From Bradyrhizobium sp. AZCC 1721 (GTDB taxonomy: Bacteria > Pseudomonadota > Alphaproteobacteria > Rhizobiales > Xanthobacteraceae), in assembly GCF_036924715.1 (NCBI RefSeq), contig NZ_JAZHSB010000001.1, positions 2,099,001 to 2,163,000 of the forward strand: a stretch of 64,000 bases of DNA, in the 5' to 3' direction. The position numbers and the translations under genes were made by a program. Positions 1 through 8,906 of the stretch are shown piece after piece (position 1 is the first letter of the stretch; each line of letters starts with the position of its first letter). A model generated the notes under the pieces. It was given only the letters and a program-made list of their open reading frames with translations. It was not told where the DNA came from and searched no databases.

Positions 1-4
1 TGCA

Positions 5-787
5 TTGGTGACGCGCGAGCAGCGCGGCAATATCTCCGTTTTGACCATGGTTTATCGGCCGCACAACCTGCTCGGCCCCAAGCTCCTCAACGCGATTGTG
101 GATCAGGTGGGGGCAGCGCAGAAGGCAGGCAGCCGCGCCATCGTCATCCGTAGCGGACTGCGGCATTTCTCCGCCGGCGCCGATCTGGATATCTTCGAGA
201 AGCGGGTAGAGGCAGGCAGCGGAGATCAGGCCGGTGAAAATCGGCAGCTGAACGGCGTCGAATTCCTGCGTTTCATGGAGCTGCTGCCAATCCCGCTAAT
301 CGCCAGTGTTCACGGCGTTTGCCTGGGTGGCGGTCTCGAGCTTGCGCTATCATGCGATTACATCATCGCGGCCTCTTCGGCGAAGATCGGCTCGGTCGAG
401 GCGACGCTTGGGCTGCATCCCTTGCTGGGAGGAATCCAGCGTCAGGTGCAGCGGATTGGTGCCCAGCGCGCCAAGGAAATGTCGATGCTGGCGCGACGCT
501 ATGATGCGCCGACGCTGGAGAAGTGGGGATTGATCAATCTCACAGTTCCGGAAGAGTCGCTGGAGACGGCGACGATGGCAATCGCGGAGGAGTTTGCGCA
601 GGGACCGACGGTGGCGCATGCCGCGACCAAGGAACTCGCGCATATCGCGGTCAACCAGGGCGTGGTGGCCGCCGACGAGGCGATGGCAAGAGTACAGGCG
701 CCGATCTGGGCGTCGGAAGACCTCAAGACCGGTCTCACGTCATTCCGCAAGAACGGCCCGGGTCTTGCAAAGTTCGCGGGGCGCTAA
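5..787 (+). CDS. Enoyl-CoA hydratase/isomerase (crotonase) family protein
   Basis: A 260-residue crotonase-fold protein, probably acting on a CoA thioester in a beta-oxidation-like route. The oxyanion-hole segment SAGADLD lies near residue 57. Both family glutamates appear present, in GGGLELALSCDY and in SVEATLGLHPLLGG. These are the residues that add or remove water in true hydratases, but the second loop is atypical, so isomerase or hydrolase activity is possible. The start is uncertain: TTG at 5 and GTG at 8 are possible, and the frame stays open to the window edge, so the gene may begin outside. Only one base separates its stop from the CoA-transferase gene, indicating one operon. The substrate cannot be read from sequence. 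Confidence 0.88.
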   Translation: MVTREQRGNISVLTMVYRPHNLLGPKLLNAIVDQVGAAQKAGSRAIVIRSGLRHFSAGADLDIFEKRVEAGSGDQAGENRQLNGVEFLRFMELLPIPLIASVHGVCLGGGLELALSCDYIIAASSAKIGSVEATLGLHPLLGGIQRQVQRIGAQRAKEMSMLARRYDAPTLEKWGLINLTVPEESLETATMAIAEEFAQGPTVAHAATKELAHIAVNQGVVAADEAMARVQAPIWASEDLKTGLTSFRKNGPGLAKFAGR

Positions 788-788
788 C

Positions 789-2054
789 ATGAGTGGCCCC
801 TTGAGTGGAATCCGTGTCGTCGATTTCTCCCGCGTGCTGGCTGGTCCGCTGTGCGCGCGGACGCTGCAGGATCTTGGCGCCGAGGTCATCAAGATCGAAC
901 CGCCAAGCCCCGACGTTTCCCGGTTTGCATTTCCATCGACCGACGGCATGTCGGGCTATTACGCCCAGCAAAATGCCGGAAAACGCAATGTCAGCATCAA
1001 TCTCAATATGCCGGGCGCCTATGAGTTGGTGCTGAAACTCTGCGACACCGCCGATATCGTCGTCGAAAATTTCCGTGCCGGGACTCTGGCTTTCTTCGGC
1101 CTTGACTACGAAACACTGTCCAAACGCAACCCGCGCCTGATCTACGCGTCGATAACCGGCTATGGCCAGGGCGGTCCGTGGCGCAGCCGGATGGCGTATG
1201 CGCCAACGGTGCAGGCCGAGGCCGGCTTTACCGACAACAGCGTTCGTCACTATGGCAACACGCTGGCGGAGCCGCGTACCGACAGCCTGTCGCATGCAGA
1301 CGTCTATGCCGGATTGCAGACCGTGATTGCGATTCTCGCAGCGCTCAACAGCCGCCAGAAGACAGGGCAGGGCCAGTATATCGACGTTGCAATGGCGGCG
1401 ACGCTGCTCGCCGTCAATGAACGAGCGCATGTCGATCTCTCCGACGACGATATCGGGGCGGAGCCCGCGATACTAGGGGCCACCGATTGCCCATTTTTCA
1501 CGGGACCGCAAGGCGAGCACTTCACGGTTGCGACCAGCATCATCGGCAGCCTGACCTTTCCGTCGTGGCTGCGCGCCATGCGCCGCGTCGATCTGATGGA
1601 CGATCCCCGGTTCTCCACTGCTGCCGCGCGCCGCTTGAATTTCGGCGTGCTGCACCAGATCATCCAGTCCTGGATCCTGACCTTTCCGGATATGGCGACC
1701 CTCGACGCCCAGTTCGACGAGGCCAAGATCGCCATGGGCGAGATCCGTTCGATCAAGGAGCTCACGGCCTCGGAATGGAGCGATTACTGGGGCGCCGTGC
1801 AACACGTTCCTGACCGCAGCGGTGGCGAGTATCGACTGCCGGGTCGGCCGTGGCGCTTTTCGGCCGAAGAGTTGACACCGATCGGGGCACCCGCTTTCCA
1901 AGGCGAGCATAATTTCGCGGTCTTCAGCGAGCTCGGAGTCAGCGAGGCGGAATTAAAACGCTTAAGCGAAGCGGGCGTGCTTGTTTCGCATCGGCGTGCG
2001 CTGCAGCCCGAGATCGTTGCCAAGCCCGAAGCCGAGCCGGGGCAGGCCGCCTGA
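789..2054 (+). CDS. CaiB/BaiF family CoA transferase
   Basis: A 421-residue class III CoA transferase, which moves CoA between a donor thioester and an organic acid. The N-terminus is characteristic: GIRVVDFSRVLAGPLCAR, then LGAEVIKIEPP and the NAGKRNVSINL segment. A DIVVENFRAG motif follows near residue 95; family members usually carry the catalytic Asp a little further on. The open frame extends upstream to 594, but ATG 789 gives the standard family N-terminus and sits one base after the crotonase stop. Coupling to the crotonase suggests it activates the acid that the hydratase then processes. Family assignment is firm; the acid is unknown. Confidence 0.92.
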   Translation: MSGPLSGIRVVDFSRVLAGPLCARTLQDLGAEVIKIEPPSPDVSRFAFPSTDGMSGYYAQQNAGKRNVSINLNMPGAYELVLKLCDTADIVVENFRAGTLAFFGLDYETLSKRNPRLIYASITGYGQGGPWRSRMAYAPTVQAEAGFTDNSVRHYGNTLAEPRTDSLSHADVYAGLQTVIAILAALNSRQKTGQGQYIDVAMAATLLAVNERAHVDLSDDDIGAEPAILGATDCPFFTGPQGEHFTVATSIIGSLTFPSWLRAMRRVDLMDDPRFSTAAARRLNFGVLHQIIQSWILTFPDMATLDAQFDEAKIAMGEIRSIKELTASEWSDYWGAVQHVPDRSGGEYRLPGRPWRFSAEELTPIGAPAFQGEHNFAVFSELGVSEAELKRLSEAGVLVSHRRALQPEIVAKPEAEPGQAA

Positions 2055-2136
2055 TCAGCCAAACGCCGAAGGGCGCACTGGACATACACGAATCCCGCTC
2101 AATATGGTATGAGCTGAATTCGGAGTTGAAAGAGCT

Positions 2137-2685
2137 ATGTCCAGTGTGAAGCGAAGCCGTCTTGCAAACAAGGAATGTTCCATGGCGCGCGCCATGGAAG
2201 TTGTCGGCGACCGCTGGTCCATCCTGATCCTGCGCGAGGCCTATTACGGCGTGAAGCGCTTCGACGAGTTCGAATACTATATCGGGATCGCTCCCAATAT
2301 CTTGAGCACCCGGCTGAAGAAATTCGTTGATGCCGGCGTCATGACGCGGGTGCCGCTACCCGAACACGCCGGTCGATATGAGTACGTTCTGACCGAGAAG
2401 GGACGTGATTTCTTTCCGGCCTATCTCGCACTGAAGAAATGGGGCGACGACTGGCTGGCGGAGCCGGCCGGACCGCAGGTCGTGTTCCGCGACCGCGCCG
2501 CCGGGCGCCCGATCGAATATCCGGAATTGCGGACAACGAGCGGCAAGCCGTTGCGGCTTGAGGACGTAGAGGTCGTTGCTGGCGCAGGTGCTGTTCCGTT
2601 CAATCGCAAGCGATTTGGTGGCGATATCGCCGATCGTGCAGCGGCCGGTACGAAAGCTCCCGCCTCACGACGAAAGCGCAAGTAG
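2137..2685 (+). CDS. HxlR family winged-helix transcriptional regulator
   Basis: A 182-residue regulator with the HxlR pattern: an early Cys (NKECSMARAMEVVGDRWS), a helix-turn-helix ILILREAYYGVKRFDEF, and NILSTRLKKFVDAGVM as recognition helix and wing. It resembles the HxlR protein at 6548-7042 but is longer, with a basic C-terminal tail (SRRKRK). It lies 82 bases after the CoA-transferase gene and converges with the coxM-like gene, overlapping its 3' end by 21 bases. It probably controls a neighbouring catabolic unit, but no operator was identified upstream of it. Confidence 0.9.
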   Translation: MSSVKRSRLANKECSMARAMEVVGDRWSILILREAYYGVKRFDEFEYYIGIAPNILSTRLKKFVDAGVMTRVPLPEHAGRYEYVLTEKGRDFFPAYLALKKWGDDWLAEPAGPQVVFRDRAAGRPIEYPELRTTSGKPLRLEDVEVVAGAGAVPFNRKRFGGDIADRAAAGTKAPASRRKRK

Positions 2686-3519
2686 CGCTCGCCTGATCTC
2701 GACCCGGATCAGATTCGCGCGGTAGTCCGCCGACGCGTAGCGGTCCGAGAGGCACTCTGTGGCCTCACTCAGCAATTTTGCCGCTTGGTCGATATTGTCC
2801 CGCGAAAGCGGCTTGCCGGTCAGGAAATCGGCAGCGTGCTGGCCGCCGAACGCATGATTCGCCGCACCGGTGACGCCGATGGAAATCTCGGCGACGACGT
2901 CGTCCTGCAGCCGTACTCCGACCGCGATTCCCACGACGGCAAAGCCGCTCGCGGGGTGCCGGATCTTTCGGTAGATGAAGCGCGTACCGGGCTTCGGCCG
3001 CGGGATATGGATGCTGGCGAGAATTTCGTCCGGTTCCAGGACGGTGGAAAAGATATCCACGAAGAAGTCCCGTGCCGCCACCCTTCTCAGGCCATTCGGG
3101 CCTGCGATCTCGACCTCTGCCTGCAACGCCACCACAACCGCCGGCCAGTCAGCCGCGGGATCGGCGTTCGCGAGCGAGCCGCCGATCGTGCCGCGGTTAC
3201 GTACCTGGGGATCGGCAATGAGGCTGGCCGCCTGGCGAAAAACCGGCAGCTCCTTGTTCAGCGGCTCGGAAGCAAAGAGTTCGGTATGCGTCGTCAGTGC
3301 GCCGATCCTGATGCCGGTCTCGCTGATCTCGATTCCCTTGAGCTCGGCGAGGCCTCCAATATCGATCAGGAGCGCGGGCGATGCCAGCCGCAGCTTCAGC
3401 GCCGGCAGCAAGGTATGGCCACCGGCCAAAAGCTTCGTTCCGTCGGGATCGTCGCGCAACAGATCGATCGCCTGGGCGAGCGAAGACGCGCGGACATAAT
3501 CGAAGGCTGTGGGGATCAT
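2665..3519 (-). CDS. Molybdenum hydroxylase FAD-binding subunit (CoxM-like)
   Basis: A 284-residue medium subunit of a xanthine dehydrogenase/CO dehydrogenase-family enzyme. It passes electrons from the iron-sulfur subunit through FAD. The FAD-binding motifs are visible: AGGHTLLPALKLRLA near residues 32-46 and TIGGSLANADPAADWP near 110-125. Length fits the family. Its start overlaps the large-subunit stop by four bases, so it is the last gene of a coxS-coxL-coxM unit. Being in the CO dehydrogenase superfamily does not imply CO as substrate; see the large subunit. Confidence 0.93.
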   Translation of the reverse strand: MIPTAFDYVRASSLAQAIDLLRDDPDGTKLLAGGHTLLPALKLRLASPALLIDIGGLAELKGIEISETGIRIGALTTHTELFASEPLNKELPVFRQAASLIADPQVRNRGTIGGSLANADPAADWPAVVVALQAEVEIAGPNGLRRVAARDFFVDIFSTVLEPDEILASIHIPRPKPGTRFIYRKIRHPASGFAVVGIAVGVRLQDDVVAEISIGVTGAANHAFGGQHAADFLTGKPLSRDNIDQAAKLLSEATECLSDRYASADYRANLIRVEIRRALLALSS

Positions 3520-5888
3520 TGGGAGGCTCCCGTGCGTGCCTTTTGTACCGCCGTCCAGATTCGGGGTGGCGTCAGCGGCATGTCGAGATGGGTGATACCG
3601 AACGGTGACAAGGCATCGAGCACGGCGTGAACCATGCAGGGTGGGGCGGCGATAGAGCCGCTCTCGCCGATACCCTTGACGCCGATCGGATTGGTCGGCG
3701 ACGGCGTTTCCTGGAACAGCGATCGGATATTCGGCACATGCTCGGCGCGCGGAACGGCATAGTCGAGCAGCGAGCCGGTCAGAAGTTGCCCATTGTCGGG
3801 ATCGTAGCTGACCTCTTCATAGAGCGCCTGCGCGATGCCCTGCACGACGCCGCCATGGATCTGGCCGGCCGCGAGGCGAGGGTTGATCAGCGTGCCGACG
3901 TCGTCGACGGCGACATAGTCGAGAATGTCGACGATCCCGGTCTCCGGATCGACTTCGACATAAGCGAGGTGGATGCCTGACGGCGAACCCATGCCGGTCG
4001 GATCATAAAACACCGTCTCATCCAGGCCCGGTGCGACGTCATCCGGCAGTTTGTGCCCGAGATAAGCCATGCGGGCCACCTTGGAGAAGGTAACCGGCGC
4101 AATATCGGTGCCGGGCACGCTGAACGCGCCCGCCGAATAGGAAACATCCTTCTCGTCCACTTCCAGCATGCCTGCTGCAATCTTCTTGGCCTTGGCCACA
4201 ATGCGCTGCGACGACACGTGCACGCTGGATCCGCCGACAGCCATCGAACGGGAATTGAAGGTGCCGTGGCCGGCCTGCACCTGGCGGGTGTCGCCTTGCA
4301 CGATGTCGATGTTTTCAATCGGAATCTGCAGCACGTCAGCGGCGATCTGCGACAACGACGTGATATGGCCTTGACCCTGGCTCATCGAGCCCGAATAGAT
4401 CGTGGCCCGTCCGCTGGAATCGATGCTGACCCGTGCGCTTTCCCATCCGCCGCGGTCAAATCCGCCTGGGGCCAGCCGACGCGAAGGTGCCATGCCGCAC
4501 ATATGTGTATAGGCGGCGACGCCAATGCCGCGATAGATGCCGCTGCCGCGCAGGGCTTCGCATTCGCTGCGGCGTCCGTCATAGTCGAAAGCCGCGAGCG
4601 CCTTGTCGAGAAGTCCCTGATAGTTGCCGCTGTCATACATCACCCCCATGCTGCCGTAGGGCCGATAGGGAAATTCCGCCGGTTGAACGAAATTCTTCCG
4701 CCGCACCTCGACCTGGTCGAGTTTGAGATGGCGCGCCACCGCATCGATCGCGCGCTCGGCGATGTAAGCGCCCTCGGGCCGGCCATAACCGCGATAGGCA
4801 TCAACCGGTACGGTATTGGTGACGACTACGCGAGAAATGGCTTCGTAATTGTCGATCTTGTAGGTGCCAGTGCCGAAATTGATGGTGTTTACCGTTGGAC
4901 CGCCGCTCGCCATGTTGGAGAGATAGGCGCCGACATTGCCGAGCGTTGCCACCTTAAGGCCGAGGATGGTGCCATCGTTCTTGAAAGCGATTTCAATGTT
5001 CTCGGTATGAGCACGACCATGGCTGGTCGATTGATGACTTTCGGAGCGGCTTTCCCACCATTTGACCGGTGCGTTGAGTTCGCGCGCCAGATAGGGGCAG
5101 AGCAGGTCCTCCGGATACAGATGCATCTTGGCGCCGAAGCCGCCCCCGATATCAGGCGCAACCACCCGCAATTGATGCTCGGGAATGCCCACCGTCTCGG
5201 CGATCCAACGCCGGTGCATGTGGGGGACTTGGCTGCCGATATAGACTGTCAGTGTGCCGTCCGGCTCTGGCGAGGCAACGATCGCGCGCGTTTCCATGCA
5301 GGTCGGGATCAGTCGGTTGTTGACGACGCGTAGTCCGATGACCTGATCGGCTTCGCGGGTGGCTTGCTGGTAGTCGCCTCCGCGCACCTTATAGATCGTG
5401 GTGATGTTGCCGGGAACGTTGTCATGGAGTTGCGTCGCGTCTTCACGGATCGCGGCCTCTTCGTCGGTCACCGCGGGCAGCACCTCGTAATCGACCTCGA
5501 TCAGACCGATCGCGTCGTAGGCTTCGGCCAGCGTTTCCGCCACCACCAGCGCCACGCACTCGCCGACAAAGCGAACGCGATCGGTCGCGAGAACGGGACG
5601 GAACGGCACCTTGCTGCCGGGGATGATCCAGTTCGGCACGATCGGGCCCATTTTGCCCTCGAGCACCTTGCCGGACAGGACGAGGCGAACACCCGGTGAG
5701 ATTTTGGCGGCGGACAGGTCGACGCTTCTGACCTCGGCGTGGGCGTGCGGTGACCGCAGTAACGCCATATGCAGCATACCTGGCAACCTGACATCATCGA
5801 CGTAGCGGCCCTTGCCGACGAGTAGTTTGAAATCCTCGCGTCGCCTGAGCGGCTGGCCGATATGGCGGATAGCGGTCGTGTCGTTCAT
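3516..5888 (-). CDS. Molybdopterin-binding large subunit (CoxL form-II-like)
   Basis: A 790-residue catalytic subunit of a molybdenum hydroxylase. It contains GGGFGAKMHLYPED near residue 245 and AYRGYGRPEGAY near 362. The AYRG-G-R loop is the type of the form-II (non-CO) branch; genuine form-I CoxL has AYxCSFR. It probably hydroxylates a heteroaromatic or other organic substrate. The frame is open about 164 codons upstream, but that part lies over the small-subunit gene; ATG 5888 gives the conserved start (GQPLRRREDFKLLVGKG) and an ATGA overlap with coxS. The product would need Mo-MCD cofactor supplied from elsewhere in the genome. Confidence 0.94.
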   Translation of the reverse strand: MNDTTAIRHIGQPLRRREDFKLLVGKGRYVDDVRLPGMLHMALLRSPHAHAEVRSVDLSAAKISPGVRLVLSGKVLEGKMGPIVPNWIIPGSKVPFRPVLATDRVRFVGECVALVVAETLAEAYDAIGLIEVDYEVLPAVTDEEAAIREDATQLHDNVPGNITTIYKVRGGDYQQATREADQVIGLRVVNNRLIPTCMETRAIVASPEPDGTLTVYIGSQVPHMHRRWIAETVGIPEHQLRVVAPDIGGGFGAKMHLYPEDLLCPYLARELNAPVKWWESRSESHQSTSHGRAHTENIEIAFKNDGTILGLKVATLGNVGAYLSNMASGGPTVNTINFGTGTYKIDNYEAISRVVVTNTVPVDAYRGYGRPEGAYIAERAIDAVARHLKLDQVEVRRKNFVQPAEFPYRPYGSMGVMYDSGNYQGLLDKALAAFDYDGRRSECEALRGSGIYRGIGVAAYTHMCGMAPSRRLAPGGFDRGGWESARVSIDSSGRATIYSGSMSQGQGHITSLSQIAADVLQIPIENIDIVQGDTRQVQAGHGTFNSRSMAVGGSSVHVSSQRIVAKAKKIAAGMLEVDEKDVSYSAGAFSVPGTDIAPVTFSKVARMAYLGHKLPDDVAPGLDETVFYDPTGMGSPSGIHLAYVEVDPETGIVDILDYVAVDDVGTLINPRLAAGQIHGGVVQGIAQALYEEVSYDPDNGQLLTGSLLDYAVPRAEHVPNIRSLFQETPSPTNPIGVKGIGESGSIAAPPCMVHAVLDALSPFGITHLDMPLTPPRIWTAVQKARTGASQ

Positions 5889-6376
5889 GGCTGGTCGCCC
5901 TTCGATGCGAGACTTTCGACGGCGCGGACGATGTTGTGATAGCCGGTGCAGCGGCAGATGTTGCCGGCAAGGCCGTGGCGGATGTCGGCCTCGCTCGGAT
6001 CGGGCTGATCCTTCAATAGCTGGCGCACGCTCATCACCATGCCCGGCGTGCAGAAGCCGCATTGCAGCGCGTGATGCTCGTGGAATGCCGCCTGAACAGG
6101 GCTGAGTTCGGCGCCTATGCCGGTCACGCCCTCGATCGTCGTGATCGACGCACCGTCTGCCATAACGGCCAGCACGGTGCAGGATTTTACCGCTTGTCCG
6201 TCGATCTCGACGGTACAGGCGCCGCACTGCGAAGTATCGCAGCCGACATGCGTGCCGGTGAGGCCAAGATCCTCCCTGATCAGATGGACCAGCAACCTTC
6301 GCGCCTCGACGACGACGGTCTTGCGCGTGCCGTTGATCTCCAGCGTCACGACGTGACGGTTGTCGGGCTCTGGCAT
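5885..6376 (-). CDS. [2Fe-2S] subunit of molybdenum hydroxylase (CoxS-like)
   Basis: A 163-residue protein with the two iron-sulfur domains of this family. The plant-ferredoxin-type cluster is CDTSQCGACTVEIDG (near residue 45), and the helical-domain cluster is QCGFCTPGMVM followed by NICRCTGYHNIV (near 105-150). It carries electrons from the molybdenum site to FAD. It is the first gene of the coxS-coxL-coxM unit, and its promoter faces the HxlR gene at 6548 across a spacer with two matching palindromes. Confidence 0.94.
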   Translation of the reverse strand: MPEPDNRHVVTLEINGTRKTVVVEARRLLVHLIREDLGLTGTHVGCDTSQCGACTVEIDGQAVKSCTVLAVMADGASITTIEGVTGIGAELSPVQAAFHEHHALQCGFCTPGMVMSVRQLLKDQPDPSEADIRHGLAGNICRCTGYHNIVRAVESLASKGDQP

Positions 6377-6430
6377 GCATCCTCCTGATTGCGGCAGGTT
6401 TGGCCGTCCCCTTTTTCTTTACTCGTAGTT

Positions 6431-6447
6431 ACTCTAATAATAAGAGT
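6431..6447. promoter_or_regulatory. Inverted repeat, candidate HxlR operator 1
   Basis: A perfect inverted repeat of ACTCT and AGAGT arms around 7 bases, in the spacer between the divergent coxS-like gene and the HxlR gene. A second copy with the same arms and spacing lies 82 bp away. Position and symmetry suggest a site for the neighbouring HxlR dimer; binding is inferred. Confidence 0.55.
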
Positions 6448-6512
6448 GACTGGCGGCAAGCGATTTTTTTGGAGCCGGAGACGAGTACTTGGATCCCACT
6501 GCCGATCCTATT

Positions 6513-6529
6513 ACTCTGGTAATAAGAGT
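6513..6529. promoter_or_regulatory. Inverted repeat, candidate HxlR operator 2
   Basis: Second copy of the ACTCT-N7-AGAGT repeat. Outside the arms it also shares a 5' TT-A context and a TAATA spacer core with the first copy. It ends 18 bases before the preferred HxlR start, so binding here could autorepress that gene. Confidence 0.55.
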
Positions 6530-6547
6530 TGTTTGGAGTCGACGTGG

Positions 6548-7042
6548 ATGCGCTCGAAGAGCTTTGAGGGAATGGCCTGCTCGATTGCCGGCGTGCTCGA
6601 CGCGGTCGGTGACCGCTGGGCCATTCTGATCCTGCGCGATCTGTCGCTCGGGTTGAGCAAATACGAGGATCTGAGGAAGTCGACTGGCGTTACTCACGCC
6701 ACGCTGTCCGACCGGCTCAAGCATTTAGAGCAAAACGAACTCATCGAACGGCGGCTGTATCAGAGCGGGCCCGATCGTTACGAGTACCTCCTTACCCGCA
6801 AGGGCAGGGAAGTCATCCTGGTCATCCAGGCGCTTGCCCAGGTGGGGGACAAGTGGGCGATCACGGGAAATGCCGGGCCGCCGCTCAAATTCATCAATAA
6901 GAACAGTGGCCGTCCGGTGAAGCTCGCGCTGGTCGATGACAAGTCGGGCGAATTGGTACGCTTACGGGACGTCCGGCCGCAGGCCGGCCCAGGCGCCGAC
7001 GACCTGGTGAGGTGGCGACTGGCCAAGTTCGACCAAGGATGA
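6548..7042 (+). CDS. HxlR family transcriptional regulator next to the molybdenum hydroxylase
   Basis: A 164-residue HxlR-type winged-helix protein: MACSIAGVLDAVGDRWAILILRDL split over helices 1-2, then a recognition region THATLSDRLKHLEQNELIERR and a wing. The conserved Cys is near residue 8. An in-frame extension to 6389 exists but would run through both palindromes and encode an unlikely N-terminus, so ATG 6548 is chosen. Divergent placement opposite coxS-coxL-coxM and the flanking inverted repeats make it the likely local regulator of the hydroxylase genes. Confidence 0.9.
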   Translation: MRSKSFEGMACSIAGVLDAVGDRWAILILRDLSLGLSKYEDLRKSTGVTHATLSDRLKHLEQNELIERRLYQSGPDRYEYLLTRKGREVILVIQALAQVGDKWAITGNAGPPLKFINKNSGRPVKLALVDDKSGELVRLRDVRPQAGPGADDLVRWRLAKFDQG

Positions 7043-7055
7043 TTTCGGTTTGTCG

Positions 7056-7417
7056 CTAACCAGCGCCCGGCTTCAGCGCGTACAGGCCAAGAGCAGCCAG
7101 CGAAAAGATCGTCAACATCGCGCCTAGCGCAAACATGGCTTCATGCGACAGGGTAGCGGCCAACCATACGCCGGCCGCGGCGTTCATCATTTGCCAGAAA
7201 CCGAGCAGCGCTGAAGCCGCGCCGGCTTTCTCGCCGAACGGAGAGAGCGCCTGCGCGGTGCCGAGCGGACTGACAATGGCCATACCAAAGAGGAACACGC
7301 ACATCGCGCAGAGAAATGGCAGGAAAGTCGGGCTGAACAGCGAGACGAGCAAGATCGCCACGCTGCTCGTGGCCGTTGTCAACAAACCGGCGCGGATCGA
7401 GAGTTCGAGACCGTAGC
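7056..7417 (-). pseudogene. Duplicated 3' fragment of the Bcr/CflA-type transporter gene
   Basis: Encodes only the last ~115 residues of the transporter intact at 9193-10422 (from YGLELSIRAG to ALKP). Bases 7068-7417 match 9205-9554 without gaps and with about six mismatches counted by eye. The open frame continues upstream into unrelated sequence and lacks the first eight or so membrane helices, so it cannot make a transporter. It has its own stop, and the few changes suggest recent duplication. Confidence 0.85.
7068..7417. repeat. 350-bp direct repeat, copy 1 (copy 2 at 9205-9554)
   Basis: Roughly 98% identical by eye to 9205-9554, same orientation, offset 2137 bp, flanking the binding-protein gene at 7683-8906. 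Two direct copies allow recombination that would delete or amplify the segment between them. Confidence 0.88.
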
Positions 7418-7423
7418 AGAGGA

Positions 7424-7499
7424 GGTTCAGCTCCTCGCGTTGACGTTGGGCTGCCTTGTGCGGTCGTGGCACAACTTGTTCTTCTTGCGCTCTGACGCG
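7424..7499. repeat. Degenerate ~76-bp repeat, related copy at 13997-14075
   Basis: Immediately beyond the transporter fragment, this stretch aligns to 13997-14075 with shared words such as CAGCTCCTCGCG, GGGCTGCCTTGTGC and CTTGCGCT, with several small gaps. The junction at about 7418-7424 therefore joins pieces of two different places in this window. The remaining bases to 7682 hold no recognisable gene. Confidence 0.6.
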
Positions 7500-7682
7500 C
7501 GCGCGCGGACTTCGCGAGCTTAGGCGGCAGTGCCGCTAATCACACGTGAATAGCGCTATCTCGATTTTTTGATCTAGCGCAGCGCGCGGGTTACGGTGAC
7601 CATGTTGGAACTGACCTCCGTCACGAGCCACAAAATAAAAGGCCAGGCGAACATCGACATCTGCCCCTAGGGAGGGACACCA

Positions 7683-8906
7683 ATGGACTATCGCCTCTTG
7701 AAGGCTGCGGGTTCGTTACTGGCCGCCAGTCTGCTCGGCGCAGCGACCGCGACCGGCGCGATCGCCCAGAAGGCTTATGACGCTGGCGCGAGCGATACCG
7801 AAATCAAAATCGGCAACATCATGCCATACAGCGGACCGGCGTCCGCCTACTCCGTGATCGGCAAGACGTTCTCCGCATATTTCAAAATGGTAAACGAACA
7901 GGGCGGCATCAACGGCCGCAAAGTCAACTTCATCAGCTACGACGACGGCTACAGTCCACCGAAAACCGTCGAGCAGACGCGCAAGCTCGTCGAGAACGAC
8001 GAAGTGCTGTTGCTGTTTGGCATACTCGGAACGCCGGGCAACTCCGCGATCCACAAGTACGTCAACACGAAGAAGATCCCGCACCTCTTCCTCGCGACGG
8101 GCGCTTCGAAGTGGGTTGATCCGCAGAACTTTCCCTGGACGATTGCCTTCATTCCCAACTACCAGAACGAAGCCCGCATCTACGCGCAATACATCATGAA
8201 GAACCATCCGAACGCGAAGATCGGAGTTCTTTATCAGAACGATGACTTCGGCAAAGACTACCTCATCGGCTTGCGCGACGGTCTGGGGGCCAAGGCCTCG
8301 ATGATCGTATCGGAGGCTCCATTCGAGGTGACCGCGCCGACGGTCGATTCCCAGATCGTTCAGATCAAATCCGCGAATGCCGATGTTCTGCTGACGATCG
8401 CAACGCCGAAATTTGCGGCGCAGAGCATCAGGAAGGTCGCCGAGGTGGGATGGAGACCCGTTCACATCGTTAGCAACGTTTCGTCGTCGGTGAACAGCGT
8501 GATGAAGCCGGCCGGCTTCGAAAACGCTCTGGGTGTGTTGAGTGCCGTTTATCTCAAAGACGCAAACGATCCGAAGTGGAAGAACGACCCCGGCATGAAC
8601 GAGTGGTCGGGCTTCATGGACAAGTATTTTCCTGAGGGCGACAAAGGCGACGGCTTCACGGTGTACGGCTACGCCGTCGGAAAGACCATGGTCGAAGTAC
8701 TCAAAAAGTGCGGCGACAATCTCACCCGCGAGAACGTGCTCAAGCAGGCGACCAGTCTCGATATCGAGGTCGGACCGTTACTTCCCGGCATCCGCCTTAA
8801 AAGCAGCCCGACCGACTACAACTTGATCAAACAGCTTCAGATGCAGCGATTCCAGGGTGGCAGCTGGGAACTGTTCGGGCCGCTCCTCAGCTCCGAACGC
8901 AGCTGA
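7683..8906 (+). CDS. ABC transporter substrate-binding protein (LivJ-type), orphan
   Basis: A 407-residue periplasmic binding protein of the branched-chain amino acid/aromatic acid family. A Sec-type signal peptide covers about residues 1-28 (cleavage near AIAQ). The mature part begins SDTEIKIGNIMPYSGPASAY and contains GGINGRKVNFISYDDGYSPP and YQNDDFGKDYL, all typical. A strong GGAGGGA ribosome site precedes the ATG. No permease or ATPase gene is adjacent. It closely resembles the protein at 21942-23144, which suggests both serve compounds of this catabolic island. Confidence 0.92.
   Translation: MDYRLLKAAGSLLAASLLGAATATGAIAQKAYDAGASDTEIKIGNIMPYSGPASAYSVIGKTFSAYFKMVNEQGGINGRKVNFISYDDGYSPPKTVEQTRKLVENDEVLLLFGILGTPGNSAIHKYVNTKKIPHLFLATGASKWVDPQNFPWTIAFIPNYQNEARIYAQYIMKNHPNAKIGVLYQNDDFGKDYLIGLRDGLGAKASMIVSEAPFEVTAPTVDSQIVQIKSANADVLLTIATPKFAAQSIRKVAEVGWRPVHIVSNVSSSVNSVMKPAGFENALGVLSAVYLKDANDPKWKNDPGMNEWSGFMDKYFPEGDKGDGFTVYGYAVGKTMVEVLKKCGDNLTRENVLKQATSLDIEVGPLLPGIRLKSSPTDYNLIKQLQMQRFQGGSWELFGPLLSSERS

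Noticed and set aside
594..788. 65-codon upstream extension of the CoA-transferase frame
   Set aside because: It overlaps the end of the crotonase gene, is Arg-rich without family similarity, and the ATG at 789 gives the normal N-terminus.
4053..5333. 426-codon plus-strand frame
   Set aside because: Shadow of the CoxL-like gene in GC-rich DNA; no domain pattern.
3516..6376. Possible aerobic CO dehydrogenase
   Set aside because: The large subunit has AYRGYGR rather than the AYxCSFR loop of true CO dehydrogenases.
5889..6380. Upstream extension of the large molybdenum hydroxylase subunit
   Set aside because: It is the antisense-free alternate frame of the CoxS-like gene on the same strand; the ATGA overlap start at 5888 is standard.
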